Below, piece by piece: positions 14,833 to 23,674 of a stretch of DNA of 64,000 nt. Made by a program: the position numbers and the translations under genes. Numbering within the stretch: position 1 is the first letter of the stretch; every line of letters begins with the position of its first letter. Origin of the DNA: Bacillota bacterium. GTDB taxonomy: Bacteria > Bacillota > Sulfobacillia > Sulfobacillales > Sulfobacillaceae. The notes beneath the pieces were generated by a model, which searched no databases, had not been told where the DNA came from, and saw only the letters and a list, made by a program, of their open reading frames with translations. Location: NCBI GenBank assembly GCA_021820485.1, contig JAKADO010000003.1:1-64000 (forward strand), written 5' to 3'.

Positions 14833-15759
14833 CTAGTATCCCCGACCCCGATCCACCAATCCCAACAGCGCCTCTCCCCGTCGAAAGCGCGCCAGGTTTT
14901 CGGCAAAGATTTCCGCCATGCCGGCCCTCCGGCTTGGCCCAGACACGTGGGGGCTAATCGTGACACCCGGGAGCTCCCACAGCGGGGATTCCGGCGGCAA
15001 GGGCTCATGCTCCAGCACGTCCAAGGCAGCCCCGGACAATTGCCCGCTCTCCACCGCCGCTGAAAGGGCCGCCTCATCCAAGACGGCCCCACGCCCCACG
15101 TTAATGAGGTAGGCCCCCCGCCGCATCAGCGCCAGCTGCTCGGCGCCGACCATGTGTATCGTCTCCGGCGTATGCGGAAGCACCATCACGAGGCAGTCCA
15201 GATTGTCATAAAACTGCGGCCAGGCGTCCGCCGCAAATCCCAGCACACCGGGAATGGTCGGCTCACGGCGGCCTAACGCCCGCACTTCCGCGACCAGCGG
15301 GCGAAACATTTGAGCAATATGGGCGCCAATGGACCCGGCCCCCAGCACCCCAACCCGCAGCACCTTAAGCTGCCCGACCAGGTACGGGGACCACTCATGA
15401 TCCACCTGCTGCCGATATATCCGCGGCCAATCCTTCACCCAGTTGAGGGCCGCCATGAGGGCAAACTCGCCCATGTCAGGCCCGAACTGATCCACAATGC
15501 GGGTGATGGCGACGCCGGGAGGCAATCGAACCGGCATCAGCCAATCCACGCCGGCCCCTGCGCCTTGAATCCATTCCAGACTGGGACAGGCATCAATCAC
15601 GGTTTGGGGGATGCGCCATCCAAAGATAATGCGCACGGCTCGCAACTGGTCCGAATCCATGTCCTCCACCCGGCCGATGGACTCATCGATGCCTTGCTGG
15701 CGCAACTCCTGAAGCAATTCCTGATGTACGCGCGGCTCGCAATATGTCGCTATTTCCAT
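14833..15759 (-). CDS. D-isomer-specific 2-hydroxyacid dehydrogenase
   Basis: This NAD(P)-dependent enzyme reduces 2-oxo acids to D-2-hydroxy acids or the reverse. The 308-residue protein has the dinucleotide-binding GVLGAGSIGAHIAQMF, the LPHTPETIHMV block, the INVGRGAVLDEAAL arginine segment, and the C-terminal catalytic region LDVLEHEPLPPESPLWELPGV followed by SPHVSG with the histidine. The substrate cannot be read from sequence; it is closest in appearance to glyoxylate/hydroxypyruvate reductase-type members. It starts one base after the M20 gene and lies in the racemase cluster, which hints at handling 2-oxo acids from amino-acid turnover. Confidence 0.88.
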   Translation of the reverse strand: MEIATYCEPRVHQELLQELRQQGIDESIGRVEDMDSDQLRAVRIIFGWRIPQTVIDACPSLEWIQGAGAGVDWLMPVRLPPGVAITRIVDQFGPDMGEFALMAALNWVKDWPRIYRQQVDHEWSPYLVGQLKVLRVGVLGAGSIGAHIAQMFRPLVAEVRALGRREPTIPGVLGFAADAWPQFYDNLDCLVMVLPHTPETIHMVGAEQLALMRRGAYLINVGRGAVLDEAALSAAVESGQLSGAALDVLEHEPLPPESPLWELPGVTISPHVSGPSRRAGMAEIFAENLARFRRGEALLGLVDRGRGY

Positions 15760-15760
15760 G

Positions 15761-16852
15761 TCATCGCCCTGCCTGCGCCAGCAGTTCCCGAATCACTTGC
15801 GCCCGCGGAGCCATCCAGCGCCACTCCACACCTTCATTGCGGGCGTGCGCCCCTTGGCCCACCGGACCGAGGCCGTCCAAAGTCGCGGTGATGGGAGCCG
15901 TAAAGTTGCCGTCACTGGCCCCGCCCACACGAACCCCCACCAAGGGGCTCCCCGTCAACTCTTCCCAAACCCGGCTAGCCAACGCAATCCATTCCGCGCT
16001 TTGGGCCGTCGGCTCCATCGGCGGACGGTTGAACCCGCCGTGATAGCTGACGCGGCACCGAGCATCAAATCGAGGCGGCGCGTTCAATGTTGCTTGGATG
16101 CGATCCATCTCGGAGCGGGTCGTCACCCGCACATCGATGTGCGCTTCAGCTCGACCGGCCACCACATTGCTGCGCGTGCCACCCGACACCACGCCCACAT
16201 TCAGTGTGGTGCCCAGCACCTTTTGCTCGAGCCCCTCCAGCCACAACGCATGGTGAGCCAGCTCGCGAATGGCGCTGGCGCCTTTGTCGGGCTCCAACCC
16301 CGCGTGACTCTCAATGCCGCTGATGCTCAGGTGAAAGTCTCCTACCCCCGCACGTCCGATCTTAATGGCACCGCCCGGCATGCCGGATTCCAGCACCAAG
16401 ACCAACGGCGCCTTTCGGGCGCGTGCCTCAATCGTGGCTCGGCTTTGCTCGCTGCCCACCTCTTCATCCGGCGTCACCAAAAAATGAAACGGCACGTCCG
16501 GCTCCAGCGAACGAATGGCGGCCATGGCCAGCACCAAGCCCCCCTTCATATCAAGGCAGCCCGGCCCGTATACCCAATCCCCTTCGTCGCGCCAAGGCAT
16601 CTCCGCCAGGGTCCCCGTGGGCCAAACCGTATCGGCGTGCCCCAAAATGAGCGCACCGCCCTCTCCCCGCGAGACCTCCAGAATGGGCCCCGCTTCGGTC
16701 GGCTGCATCCGCGATACCGCCACGTCAGACAAAGCATCGGCCACGAATTGCATCACGCGGCTGATTCCCTCCGCATCACCAGACGGCGACTCCTGCTTGA
16801 CTAAAGACTCAAGCCATCCACGCATTTCTTCAAAAACTGGTGGGTACCCCAT
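15761..16852 (-). CDS. M20-family hydrolase (carboxypeptidase G2-like)
   Basis: This 363-residue cytoplasmic metallo-hydrolase belongs to the M20 family, which removes N-acyl groups or C-terminal glutamate. Zinc ligands and catalytic residues are visible: H72 and D74 in GHADTVWP, D101 in CLDMKGG, E130/E131 in TPDEEVGS, and a late histidine in GQGAHARNEG. A dimerisation domain lies in the middle. It overlaps the racemase gene by 23 bases. Beside a GNAT and an NSAR-like enzyme it most likely acts as the N-succinyl-L-amino-acid desuccinylase of the D-to-L amino acid pathway described in Geobacillus kaustophilus; this role is inferred from context. Confidence 0.88.
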   Translation of the reverse strand: MGYPPVFEEMRGWLESLVKQESPSGDAEGISRVMQFVADALSDVAVSRMQPTEAGPILEVSRGEGGALILGHADTVWPTGTLAEMPWRDEGDWVYGPGCLDMKGGLVLAMAAIRSLEPDVPFHFLVTPDEEVGSEQSRATIEARARKAPLVLVLESGMPGGAIKIGRAGVGDFHLSISGIESHAGLEPDKGASAIRELAHHALWLEGLEQKVLGTTLNVGVVSGGTRSNVVAGRAEAHIDVRVTTRSEMDRIQATLNAPPRFDARCRVSYHGGFNRPPMEPTAQSAEWIALASRVWEELTGSPLVGVRVGGASDGNFTAPITATLDGLGPVGQGAHARNEGVEWRWMAPRAQVIRELLAQAGR

Positions 16853-17999
16853 AGGGCAGTCCGCCTCCTTTCCGTTGTCCCTGAATGGTCCACTCCTCGT
16901 GATGGGTGCGAAAACGGCTCAGACGCTCGGAGTTCGGCTCCACGCCGATGCCGGGCCCGTCCGGCACCGAGAGTGTCCCATCCGGGTTTAAGACAAATGG
17001 CGGATCAATCAAATCCTCCGCAAAATATCGCTGGCTGGCCGAGGTATCCCCCGGAAGCCGGAAATTGGGGAGCGTACTCAGATGGAGGTTGTGCGCGCGC
17101 CCGATCCCGGTCTCCAGCATCCCGCCGCACCATACCGGGACACCGTGAGCCTGTGCGATGTCGTGAACCCGCCGGGCCACGGCGTGCCCACCCACGCGCC
17201 CGACTTTAATGTTGATGATGGAACAGGAACCCAGTTCTATGGCCTTTCGGGCGTCCTCTTCGGACCGTATCGCCTCATCGAGGCAGATGGGGGTCGTGAG
17301 TGCCGCGGCCAATACGCGATGGTCGATGATGTCGTCTTCCTGCAGAGGCTGCTCCAACATCATCAGGTTGAGCGGGTCAAGCGCCTTCAGCGTCTCCACG
17401 TCGGAGAGCCGGTAGGCCGAGTTGGCGTCGGCCATAATCAGCACATCGGGCCCCACCGCTGCTCTGAGCCTCTCCAAGGGAACGCGATCGGTTCCCGGCT
17501 TGATCTTGACCTTGAGTCGCCGGTAGCCCTCGGCCAGGTATCCCTGCGCCACGTCAATCAAAGCCTCTGGCGATGGCTGGATGCCAATGGAGACGCCGAC
17601 AGGAATGCGCATCCGACTCGGATCGCCCCCCAAGAGCTTCCACAAGGGCTGCCCTTGGCTTCGCGCAAACCAGTCCCATACCGCCATTTCCAGTACCGCT
17701 TTGGCCATGCGGTTCCCGCGGACGGGCGCCAGACGGGCATGCACCTCGTCTGGTCGCTGAATGTCCACCCCCGCCAACCGGGGCACCAGGTCGTTTTTGA
17801 GGGCGAAATAGACCGAGGCATGGGTCTCCTCATTGTAGAGCGGCTCGACGTCCGCCACGGATTCCGCATAGCCGCGGAGGCCCTCGGCGTGCAGCGTGAG
17901 AATCCACGCTGTTTTGAGGCTGTCAATCCCAAACGATGTTTGAAACGGAGACTTCAATGGGATCTGGACGAAATCCAACTCAAGAAATTCTATCTTCAC
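16830..17999 (-). CDS. N-succinylamino-acid racemase / o-succinylbenzoate synthase family
   Basis: This enolase-superfamily enzyme of the muconate-lactonising subgroup has 389 residues. The catalytic lysines are K163 and K165 in RLKVKIKPG and K265 in INIKVGRVGG. The Mg2+ ligands are D191 (MADANSAY), E216 (MLEQPL) and D241 (CLDEAI). The family includes OSBS (menC) of menaquinone synthesis and NSAR, and some members do both. Neighbouring GNAT and M20 genes and the absence of other men genes favour NSAR. The GTG start at 17999 overlaps the GNAT stop as GTGA. No biochemical choice between NSAR and OSBS can be made from sequence alone. Confidence 0.88.
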   Translation of the reverse strand: MKIEFLELDFVQIPLKSPFQTSFGIDSLKTAWILTLHAEGLRGYAESVADVEPLYNEETHASVYFALKNDLVPRLAGVDIQRPDEVHARLAPVRGNRMAKAVLEMAVWDWFARSQGQPLWKLLGGDPSRMRIPVGVSIGIQPSPEALIDVAQGYLAEGYRRLKVKIKPGTDRVPLERLRAAVGPDVLIMADANSAYRLSDVETLKALDPLNLMMLEQPLQEDDIIDHRVLAAALTTPICLDEAIRSEEDARKAIELGSCSIINIKVGRVGGHAVARRVHDIAQAHGVPVWCGGMLETGIGRAHNLHLSTLPNFRLPGDTSASQRYFAEDLIDPPFVLNPDGTLSVPDGPGIGVEPNSERLSRFRTHHEEWTIQGQRKGGGLPYGVPTSF

Positions 18000-18703
18000 C
18001 TATTCACCTTCTCGCTAGTCTCAGACCATTCGTACCAAACCCCGGACTCATCGCGCCCGGCGCCCATGACCCGAAACCCTTGATTCCACCACGCGGTCAT
18101 TTGGCCGAAGAAACGGTCAGCCTGTTCGCGCGCGCGTGCCGGATCGGAACGACGGAGTTCGGCTACGCCTGGAGGAATACGCATGATGCGCCGCTCTCCC
18201 CACGCCTGAAGGGGAGGGCGCGTGGGATTCCAAGCCACCCAAATCCGGTGGGTGGGCAAATCCCCGTTGATAGCGTCTCCCAACGAACCGTAGACATTTT
18301 CCCAGAGGCCCTGCACCTGCGCTCCCAATACGGAGAGATTGAACCATGCGTTCGGAGCCATCAGCGGATCATAGGTCCAGCCGATGTACGGAAGGCCCAT
18401 TTCTTCGGCATATCGCCATTGGGCGCGTTTGAGCGCCTCTCCGAGGCGGCTGCGGCGATAGGCTGGCAATACCCCGAGGAGATGGGAATGAAGGTAGACC
18501 GTGCCGATCTCGTCTATTCCCGGAAACCCCACCGTGACACCGACGATGTCGTCTCCATCGTATGCTCCCAGCACCACCCCGCCATGATGGGCGAACACCA
18601 CCAACAGGGAACGCGGCGTGGGATCGGAGGCGCCCCATATGGTGGCCTCAAGCCTGGTGGCCGCGTCCAATTCCGGCATGTGACTGAGACGGCGAATTTC
18701 CAC
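17996..18703 (-). CDS. GNAT-fold N-acyltransferase (COG3375-like)
   Basis: This 235-residue protein has a GNAT fold. A beta-strand pair (GAYDGDDIVGVTVGF) leads to the acyl-CoA pyrophosphate loop VLPAYRRSRLGEALK, followed by an unusually long C-terminal extension with GLWENVYGSLGD. It resembles the predicted acyltransferases that sit beside NSAR genes in Geobacillus, where the enzyme succinylates D-amino acids with succinyl-CoA. The GTG start at 18703 is preceded by AGGAAGGG and lies 2 bases after the Nudix stop. The acyl donor and acceptor are inferred from the gene neighbourhood only. Confidence 0.8.
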   Translation of the reverse strand: MEIRRLSHMPELDAATRLEATIWGASDPTPRSLLVVFAHHGGVVLGAYDGDDIVGVTVGFPGIDEIGTVYLHSHLLGVLPAYRRSRLGEALKRAQWRYAEEMGLPYIGWTYDPLMAPNAWFNLSVLGAQVQGLWENVYGSLGDAINGDLPTHRIWVAWNPTRPPLQAWGERRIMRIPPGVAELRRSDPARAREQADRFFGQMTAWWNQGFRVMGAGRDESGVWYEWSETSEKVNR

Positions 18704-18705
18704 GC

Positions 18706-19272
18706 TTACCCTTCCTCTCTATGATGAAGACATTGCAGCAACTGATCGATGAATCGCGCCGTGGCTCCCCAAAGCCGCCCCCACGACAGAGGAAATTCCG
18801 GCATGGCATAGGTTGCATCTCCAATAACCACTCGGCTCATGGTGCGACAGGCCGCTAATTCGGCAAGCGAGACCCAGTGGTACGAGGCGACCTCCATCGG
18901 GGCCGGCACGACCCGAGGGCGGCCGGCCAATATCGCGACGGCCGGCAGAAGGGTGTAGCCGGTGACCGGGATGTGGACCGGGTCGAGAAATCCCTGAAAG
19001 GCGACCTCGGGAATGGATATGCCTACCTCCTCCCGTGATTCACGGACTGCCGCATCCCATAGGGTTCGGTCGTACAACGAATCGTACGAACCACCGGGAC
19101 AGGCAATCTGTCCGGGGTGACGAGACAGAGTATCGGGTCGTTGAATCAACAGAACGGATGGCTCCGGATCGAGCGCAATCATCACCATGACGGCAGCAGG
19201 ATTGGCCCAATCGGAAAAAGATGGCTCGGTTTGTGCAAGAGAGCGGCTGAGGTCGGAAAAAATTGCGCCCAT
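18706..19272 (-). CDS. Nudix hydrolase, CoA-pyrophosphatase type
   Basis: This 188-residue Nudix protein carries the pattern of the NudL/PCD1-type CoA pyrophosphatases: LLIQRPDTLSRHPGQIACPGG, followed by the Nudix helix AAVRESREEVGI. Enzymes of this type cut CoA or acyl-CoA to 3',5'-ADP and (acyl)phosphopantetheine. The glycine-to-helix spacing is slightly altered but the REXXEE metal core is intact. It is the first gene of the 19-kb minus-strand run and diverges from the S9 peptidase gene across 75 bases. Its link to the acyl-CoA-using GNAT behind it is suggestive only. Confidence 0.87.
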   Translation of the reverse strand: MGAIFSDLSRSLAQTEPSFSDWANPAAVMVMIALDPEPSVLLIQRPDTLSRHPGQIACPGGSYDSLYDRTLWDAAVRESREEVGISIPEVAFQGFLDPVHIPVTGYTLLPAVAILAGRPRVVPAPMEVASYHWVSLAELAACRTMSRVVIGDATYAMPEFPLSWGRLWGATARFIDQLLQCLHHREEG

Positions 19273-19347
19273 CGCCCCTTTCCGAGAGGATTCATGATTC
19301 CATCAGCGAACCTATTACAAAGAATCGTATCACAACGGAGGTGCAGC

Positions 19348-21348
19348 ATGCGCAAAATCAAGCCCGAAGACCTGTTTCGCTTTCAACTGGTGGGACAAGC
19401 CACAGTCCATCCCACACGCCATCAAGTGGCATACCAGCAGCAAACCGCCAACCGCGAGGAAAACCGTACCGACCGCTGGCTCATGATGGTGGAACCCGGC
19501 AAGGAACCGCGCCGCTTTTCGGCAGGACCGAGCGATGAAGCGCCTCAGTTCTCTCCCGATGGCCAAACGCTGGCCTTTATATCTCGGCGCAGCGGCACAC
19601 GGCAAATCTGGGTGATGCCGACAAACGGCGGAGAAGCGCGGCAAGTCACGTTCGTCAAAGGCGGGGTGGAAGAGTTTGAATGGCACCCCAATTCCCAACG
19701 TCTCGTGTACATAGCCTTGATTGGTCCCAATGGCATTGAGCCGGAGGACGTGAAAGAGAGTGAGGATCCCGCCGTTAAATTCAACCGCGACATCAAGGTC
19801 ATCACCGAGCAGTACCACAAGCTGGATGGCACCGGATACTACGATGAAAACCGTCCCCATCTAGTGGTTCAAGACTTGGTGGAGGACAGCGAACCCCGTC
19901 AAGTCACCCGGGGTCCAATGCGCCATTCGGGTTTGACGTTAAGCCCTGACGGGCATTGGGCCCTGACAGCCAGCCGCTATGGCGAAGACTACGATCGCAA
20001 CGGGTCTCGCCACCTCTTGTATCTCGTGGACTTGGAGGGCGGCCAGGCTCCGCGCGCTCTGAGCCGCGATCCGCTCTCGGCCGGCAGCGGCGCGTTTGCG
20101 CCCGACGGGCAGACGGTGTACTTCCTCGCCTCCAACCACGATGACATGGGTTATGACAACACCGGCCTCTACCGGACAACCGTCCAAGGCGGAGATGTGG
20201 TGCGCATAGCGCCGGAGTGGGATCGGCCGTTTTCTGACCTATCGATTTCCGACATGCCGGCTCCCGGCTCGAACCCGTTGCGCTTCGATGCCGACGGCAG
20301 CCATCTCTATGTGCTGACAACCCGCAACGGCACCACCGAGCTGGCCCGGGTCGGGCTGAAGGACAATCACGTGGAACTGATGACGGAACAGGATCAGGTC
20401 TTTTATAGCTACGACCTGAGCCACGACCACCGTTACGCGGTACTTTGCACTTCCACCCCGATGAACCCAGGCCAGGTCCTGTGGCTGGATTTGGAATCCC
20501 GGGAGATTCAGCTCTTGGCCAACCCCAACCAGGACATTTTGGCGGAGTTGACCCTATCCGAGCCCAAGCGCTTTCAGGCCCGGTCCAATGACGGCACCTT
20601 GGTGGATGGCTGGGTCATGAAGCCGGTCGGTCTCAAAGACGGCGAAAAGGCCCCTACCGCCCTCGAGATTCATGGCGGCCCGATGATGATGTACGCGCAG
20701 AGCTTCTTCTTTGAATTCCAATGGCTGGCCGCCAATGGATATGGGGTGATCTACTCCAATCCCCGGGGCTCGCAGGGTTATGGAAAGGACTTTTGCATCG
20801 CCATCCAGGCGGAATGGGGCAACTTGGACTACCAGGACATCATGGCGGCCTTGGACACCGCGATTCAAGAGGAGCCATGGATCGACACCAACCGTCTCGG
20901 TGTGTTGGGCGGCTCCTATGGCGGGTACATGACCAACTGGATTGTTGGCCACACCGATCGGTTCAAAGCAGCCATCACCATGCGGTCGGTAGTGGACTGG
21001 CGCTCCATGATTGGAACCGGGGATCTCGGCTGGCACTGGATTCGACGCGCCGACAACGTCTGGCCTTGGGGTGCCGGCAACGATGAATGGTACCGACAGC
21101 AGAGTCCCATCACCTACGTCGAGAACATTACCACCCCGCTCTTGATTGAGCACCAGGAAGGCGACCTGCGTTGCCCCATTGAGCAAGGCGAGATTCTCTT
21201 CACGGCGATGAAATACTTCGACAAGGCCCCTTCGAAGTTCATCCGCTATCCGAACGAATTCCATGGCATGAGCCGAAACGGGAAGCCATGGCACCGCATC
21301 TACCGTTTGAACACCTTCACCGAATGGTTCGACCAGTACTTGAAGTAG
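19348..21348 (+). CDS. S9-family prolyl oligopeptidase / acylaminoacyl peptidase
   Basis: This serine peptidase of 666 residues has an N-terminal beta-propeller with TolB-like repeats (for example APQFSPDGQTLAFISRR, GLTLSPDGHWALTAS) and a C-terminal alpha/beta-hydrolase domain. The catalytic triad is S523 in GGSYGGYMTN, D606 in EGDLRCPI and H639 in NEFHGMSR. There is no signal peptide, so it should act in the cytoplasm on short or N-acylated peptides. The start was placed at the ATG at 19348 behind GGAGGTG, rather than the frame-extended start inside the Nudix gene. A terminator follows directly. Confidence 0.95.
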   Translation: MRKIKPEDLFRFQLVGQATVHPTRHQVAYQQQTANREENRTDRWLMMVEPGKEPRRFSAGPSDEAPQFSPDGQTLAFISRRSGTRQIWVMPTNGGEARQVTFVKGGVEEFEWHPNSQRLVYIALIGPNGIEPEDVKESEDPAVKFNRDIKVITEQYHKLDGTGYYDENRPHLVVQDLVEDSEPRQVTRGPMRHSGLTLSPDGHWALTASRYGEDYDRNGSRHLLYLVDLEGGQAPRALSRDPLSAGSGAFAPDGQTVYFLASNHDDMGYDNTGLYRTTVQGGDVVRIAPEWDRPFSDLSISDMPAPGSNPLRFDADGSHLYVLTTRNGTTELARVGLKDNHVELMTEQDQVFYSYDLSHDHRYAVLCTSTPMNPGQVLWLDLESREIQLLANPNQDILAELTLSEPKRFQARSNDGTLVDGWVMKPVGLKDGEKAPTALEIHGGPMMMYAQSFFFEFQWLAANGYGVIYSNPRGSQGYGKDFCIAIQAEWGNLDYQDIMAALDTAIQEEPWIDTNRLGVLGGSYGGYMTNWIVGHTDRFKAAITMRSVVDWRSMIGTGDLGWHWIRRADNVWPWGAGNDEWYRQQSPITYVENITTPLLIEHQEGDLRCPIEQGEILFTAMKYFDKAPSKFIRYPNEFHGMSRNGKPWHRIYRLNTFTEWFDQYLK

Positions 21349-21369
21349 GGCGAATCACGGCAACCGACG

Positions 21370-21402
21370 GCGGCCCCCTTATCCGGGAGGGCCGCTTCTT
21401 TT
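21370..21402 (+). terminator. Rho-independent terminator after the S9 peptidase
   Basis: A 7-bp stem (GCGGCCC at 21370-21376 with GGGCCGC at 21389-21395) is followed by TTCTTTT. It lies 22 bases after the peptidase stop on the plus strand. Confidence 0.85.
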
Positions 21403-21498
21403 GTCCCATCCGCCTCTTCGCTGCCCGGCTTGCATACCTTTCACCAATCGGGAAAGTCTACCCGCAAGCAGGGAACTTCTCGAAGGTAGGCGATAAGC

Positions 21499-22905
21499 TT
21501 GTTTTGGACCGTGTTAATTGCTGCCTTGATAGTCGCCTTGGCGGCTGGCTTGGCTCTTGTATTGGCACTCCCCACCATCTCGCGACGCATGATTCAATCC
21601 ATCCTCACGCGGCCGATGAGCGACACGCTAGCGGAACTCTATGTCTCCATGCGCTCAACACCCCCCATCGATTTCCTGTACTCGTCGCTCCGCGCTCAAA
21701 CAGGAGATGTGGTCATACGCCCCATGGGATCCGCCCGCCCAGTCCACGGTTTTGACGACCTAGCCTTGGAGCCGGCCCAATTATACCGACACCCCACCTT
21801 GGAATCCGTGCCAGTCGACCTCTCCGTCACGTTGGGCAAACACAGCGGCAAGCCGATCCGCTGCTCGATGCCTCTTTACATTTCCGGCATGGCATACGGG
21901 CTGGCGTTGACGCGTGAGGCGCGCTTGGCTCTAGCCAAGGCCTCCGGGCAGAGCGAGATTCCCCTGAATTCGGGCCAAGGCCCCTATTTGGAGGAGGAGC
22001 GTCGCCTGGCCTCCCATTATGTCTTGCAATTCGGTCGCTGGGGATGGAATCGCGATGTCGAGGTTCTGCGCCAAGCCGACATGATCGAAGTGCAAGTTGG
22101 CCAAGGCGCCCAGCCTGGGAGTGCCGTCATCGCCACCCCCGATGCCGTGGGACCCGAGATCAAGCGCCTTATGCATCTCCCAGCGGACCAGGCGCCCATC
22201 ATCCATGCTGACTTATACCTGAAGAACCCCAAGGAACCTAGTTCCCTCAAGGACGTGGTGGAATACCTGCGTTCCGTCACGGACGGCGTGCCCATTGCCA
22301 TCAAAATGGGGGCTGGCGATGACGTGGAGTTTGACATTGATGTTGCCCTGGATGCCAAGGTGGACGTCATTGTCATCGACGGAACGGAAGGCGCCACGGG
22401 CAATGCCCCCATCACCTTGTCGGACCACTTCGGCATCACCAGCTTGATGGCGCTTTCGCGAGCCGTCAAACACCTCAATAGCACCCACACCCGCCCAGAT
22501 GTCGACCTTTTGATTTCGGGGGGGTTCCGGGAACCCGGCGATTTTCTGAAAGCCTATGCTCTGGGAGCAGATGCCGTGGGATTGGGAACCATCGCCATGT
22601 TTGCCCTGGCGCACTATCAAATTACCACCGCGGTCCCGCTGTATCCGCCCACCGATTTGGTGTTTTACCGCGCTCAGCCCAAACTACCTCTCAAGGTCGA
22701 TGAGGCGGCCCAAGGTCTGCACCACTTTTTGGAAAGCTGCCGCAAGGAAATGGAAATGGCTATCCGCGCCATGGGTCATACCCGCGTCAGCGACCTCACG
22801 CGCGACAACTTGTCGTCACTGGATCCAGTGGTTGCAGAGATTACTGGGTGCCACTATGCTGGGGCGCCGCGAGATGTGCGTAAGCCTCTTGAAACGCTTG
22901 TCTGA
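21499..22905 (+). CDS. FMN-binding glutamate-synthase-domain protein
   Basis: This 468-residue protein has one N-terminal membrane helix (about residues 4-26) and then a domain like the FMN/3Fe-4S catalytic region of GltB. Recognisable blocks are GMAYGLALTREARLALAKAS, NSGQGP, EVQVGQGAQPG, IAIKMGAGDD, IVIDGTEGATGNAP and ISGGFREPGDFLKAYALGADAVGLGT. It lacks the amidotransferase domain and a clear iron-sulfur cysteine set, so it is not an ordinary glutamate synthase. The family is widespread in archaea and bacteria with unsettled function. The TTG start has AGGTAGG about 8-12 bases upstream. Its 3' end overlaps the convergent hydrolase gene by 65 bases. Confidence 0.86.
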   Translation: MFWTVLIAALIVALAAGLALVLALPTISRRMIQSILTRPMSDTLAELYVSMRSTPPIDFLYSSLRAQTGDVVIRPMGSARPVHGFDDLALEPAQLYRHPTLESVPVDLSVTLGKHSGKPIRCSMPLYISGMAYGLALTREARLALAKASGQSEIPLNSGQGPYLEEERRLASHYVLQFGRWGWNRDVEVLRQADMIEVQVGQGAQPGSAVIATPDAVGPEIKRLMHLPADQAPIIHADLYLKNPKEPSSLKDVVEYLRSVTDGVPIAIKMGAGDDVEFDIDVALDAKVDVIVIDGTEGATGNAPITLSDHFGITSLMALSRAVKHLNSTHTRPDVDLLISGGFREPGDFLKAYALGADAVGLGTIAMFALAHYQITTAVPLYPPTDLVFYRAQPKLPLKVDEAAQGLHHFLESCRKEMEMAIRAMGHTRVSDLTRDNLSSLDPVVAEITGCHYAGAPRDVRKPLETLV

Positions 22906-23674
22906 ACTCAGTGGGATGGGAGTAAAACGGCACGTGGCCGGCCCCTTCAATCGTCCATAGCGGGAGTCGTCCGGCTAGGACCTCCTGAAGACGGCCAATG
23001 GGAAACAGCATATCCCGGGTGCCATGGATAGCCGCCAGCGGGCGTCCGGCGGCCATGACCTGCTCGGTGAATCGCGGCACCTCATAAAAGGCTCCCATAC
23101 GCGCCATTTCGTAGGCTCGCCGCCATCCCTTTTGGAGGCGCCGGCGATCAGCCTTCCCCAGTTGATCGGGGTTAACGCCCAAGGCTGTCATCATGCGCCG
23201 ACCAAACCACTCCATGCCGGTGATCCAAATGCCCATGCGATTGACCAAAAAGTACGGCGTTGGCGCCATCGCATGTTCCGGGTTGAACCAACCCGCAGAC
23301 GACACGAAAATGACACCGCGAATCCGGTCAGGCCGGGACATCAGCGTCTGCCCAGCCACCATACCACCAAAGGAATGGCCCACCAAGATCGGTTGCGCCA
23401 GGTTGAGAGAATCCAGCACTTGCAGGAGAGACGCCGCGTAATTCTCCATCGTGTGTCGATTGGGGTAATGACCAGAGTCGCCAAATCCAGGCAGGTCCAA
23501 CGCGATATGGCGGCCCGGAACCGGAGGATTCTTAAACACAGGGTGAAAGACTTCGCGGTAGGATCCCATGCCGTGAATCCACACAATGGGAACTGTGCCG
23601 TTGGCAACTTCCATATACTGAATGACCATGCCGTCGGAAAACGCCAGCGACCGCCTGGGAAAGTCTCTATCCAT
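22841..23674 (-). CDS. Alpha/beta hydrolase
   Basis: This 277-residue alpha/beta-fold hydrolase has the oxyanion region VWIHGMGSYREVF, nucleophile S in LVGHSFGGMVAG, acid D in HGTRDMLFP and catalytic H in EGAGHVPFYSHP. A helical cap lies between about residues 130 and 200. The substrate is unknown; the arrangement suits esterases and C-C bond hydrolases. It starts 8 bases inside the end of the CAP-domain gene and shares its last 65 bases with the end of the plus-strand FMN gene. Confidence 0.88.
   Translation of the reverse strand: MDRDFPRRSLAFSDGMVIQYMEVANGTVPIVWIHGMGSYREVFHPVFKNPPVPGRHIALDLPGFGDSGHYPNRHTMENYAASLLQVLDSLNLAQPILVGHSFGGMVAGQTLMSRPDRIRGVIFVSSAGWFNPEHAMAPTPYFLVNRMGIWITGMEWFGRRMMTALGVNPDQLGKADRRRLQKGWRRAYEMARMGAFYEVPRFTEQVMAAGRPLAAIHGTRDMLFPIGRLQEVLAGRLPLWTIEGAGHVPFYSHPTEFRQAFQEAYAHLAAPQHSGTQ

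Noticed and set aside
16830-17999. Calling the enolase-superfamily gene menC outright
   Set aside because: OSBS and NSAR cannot be separated by sequence alone, and the GNAT and M20 neighbours favour NSAR; no other men gene is in the window.
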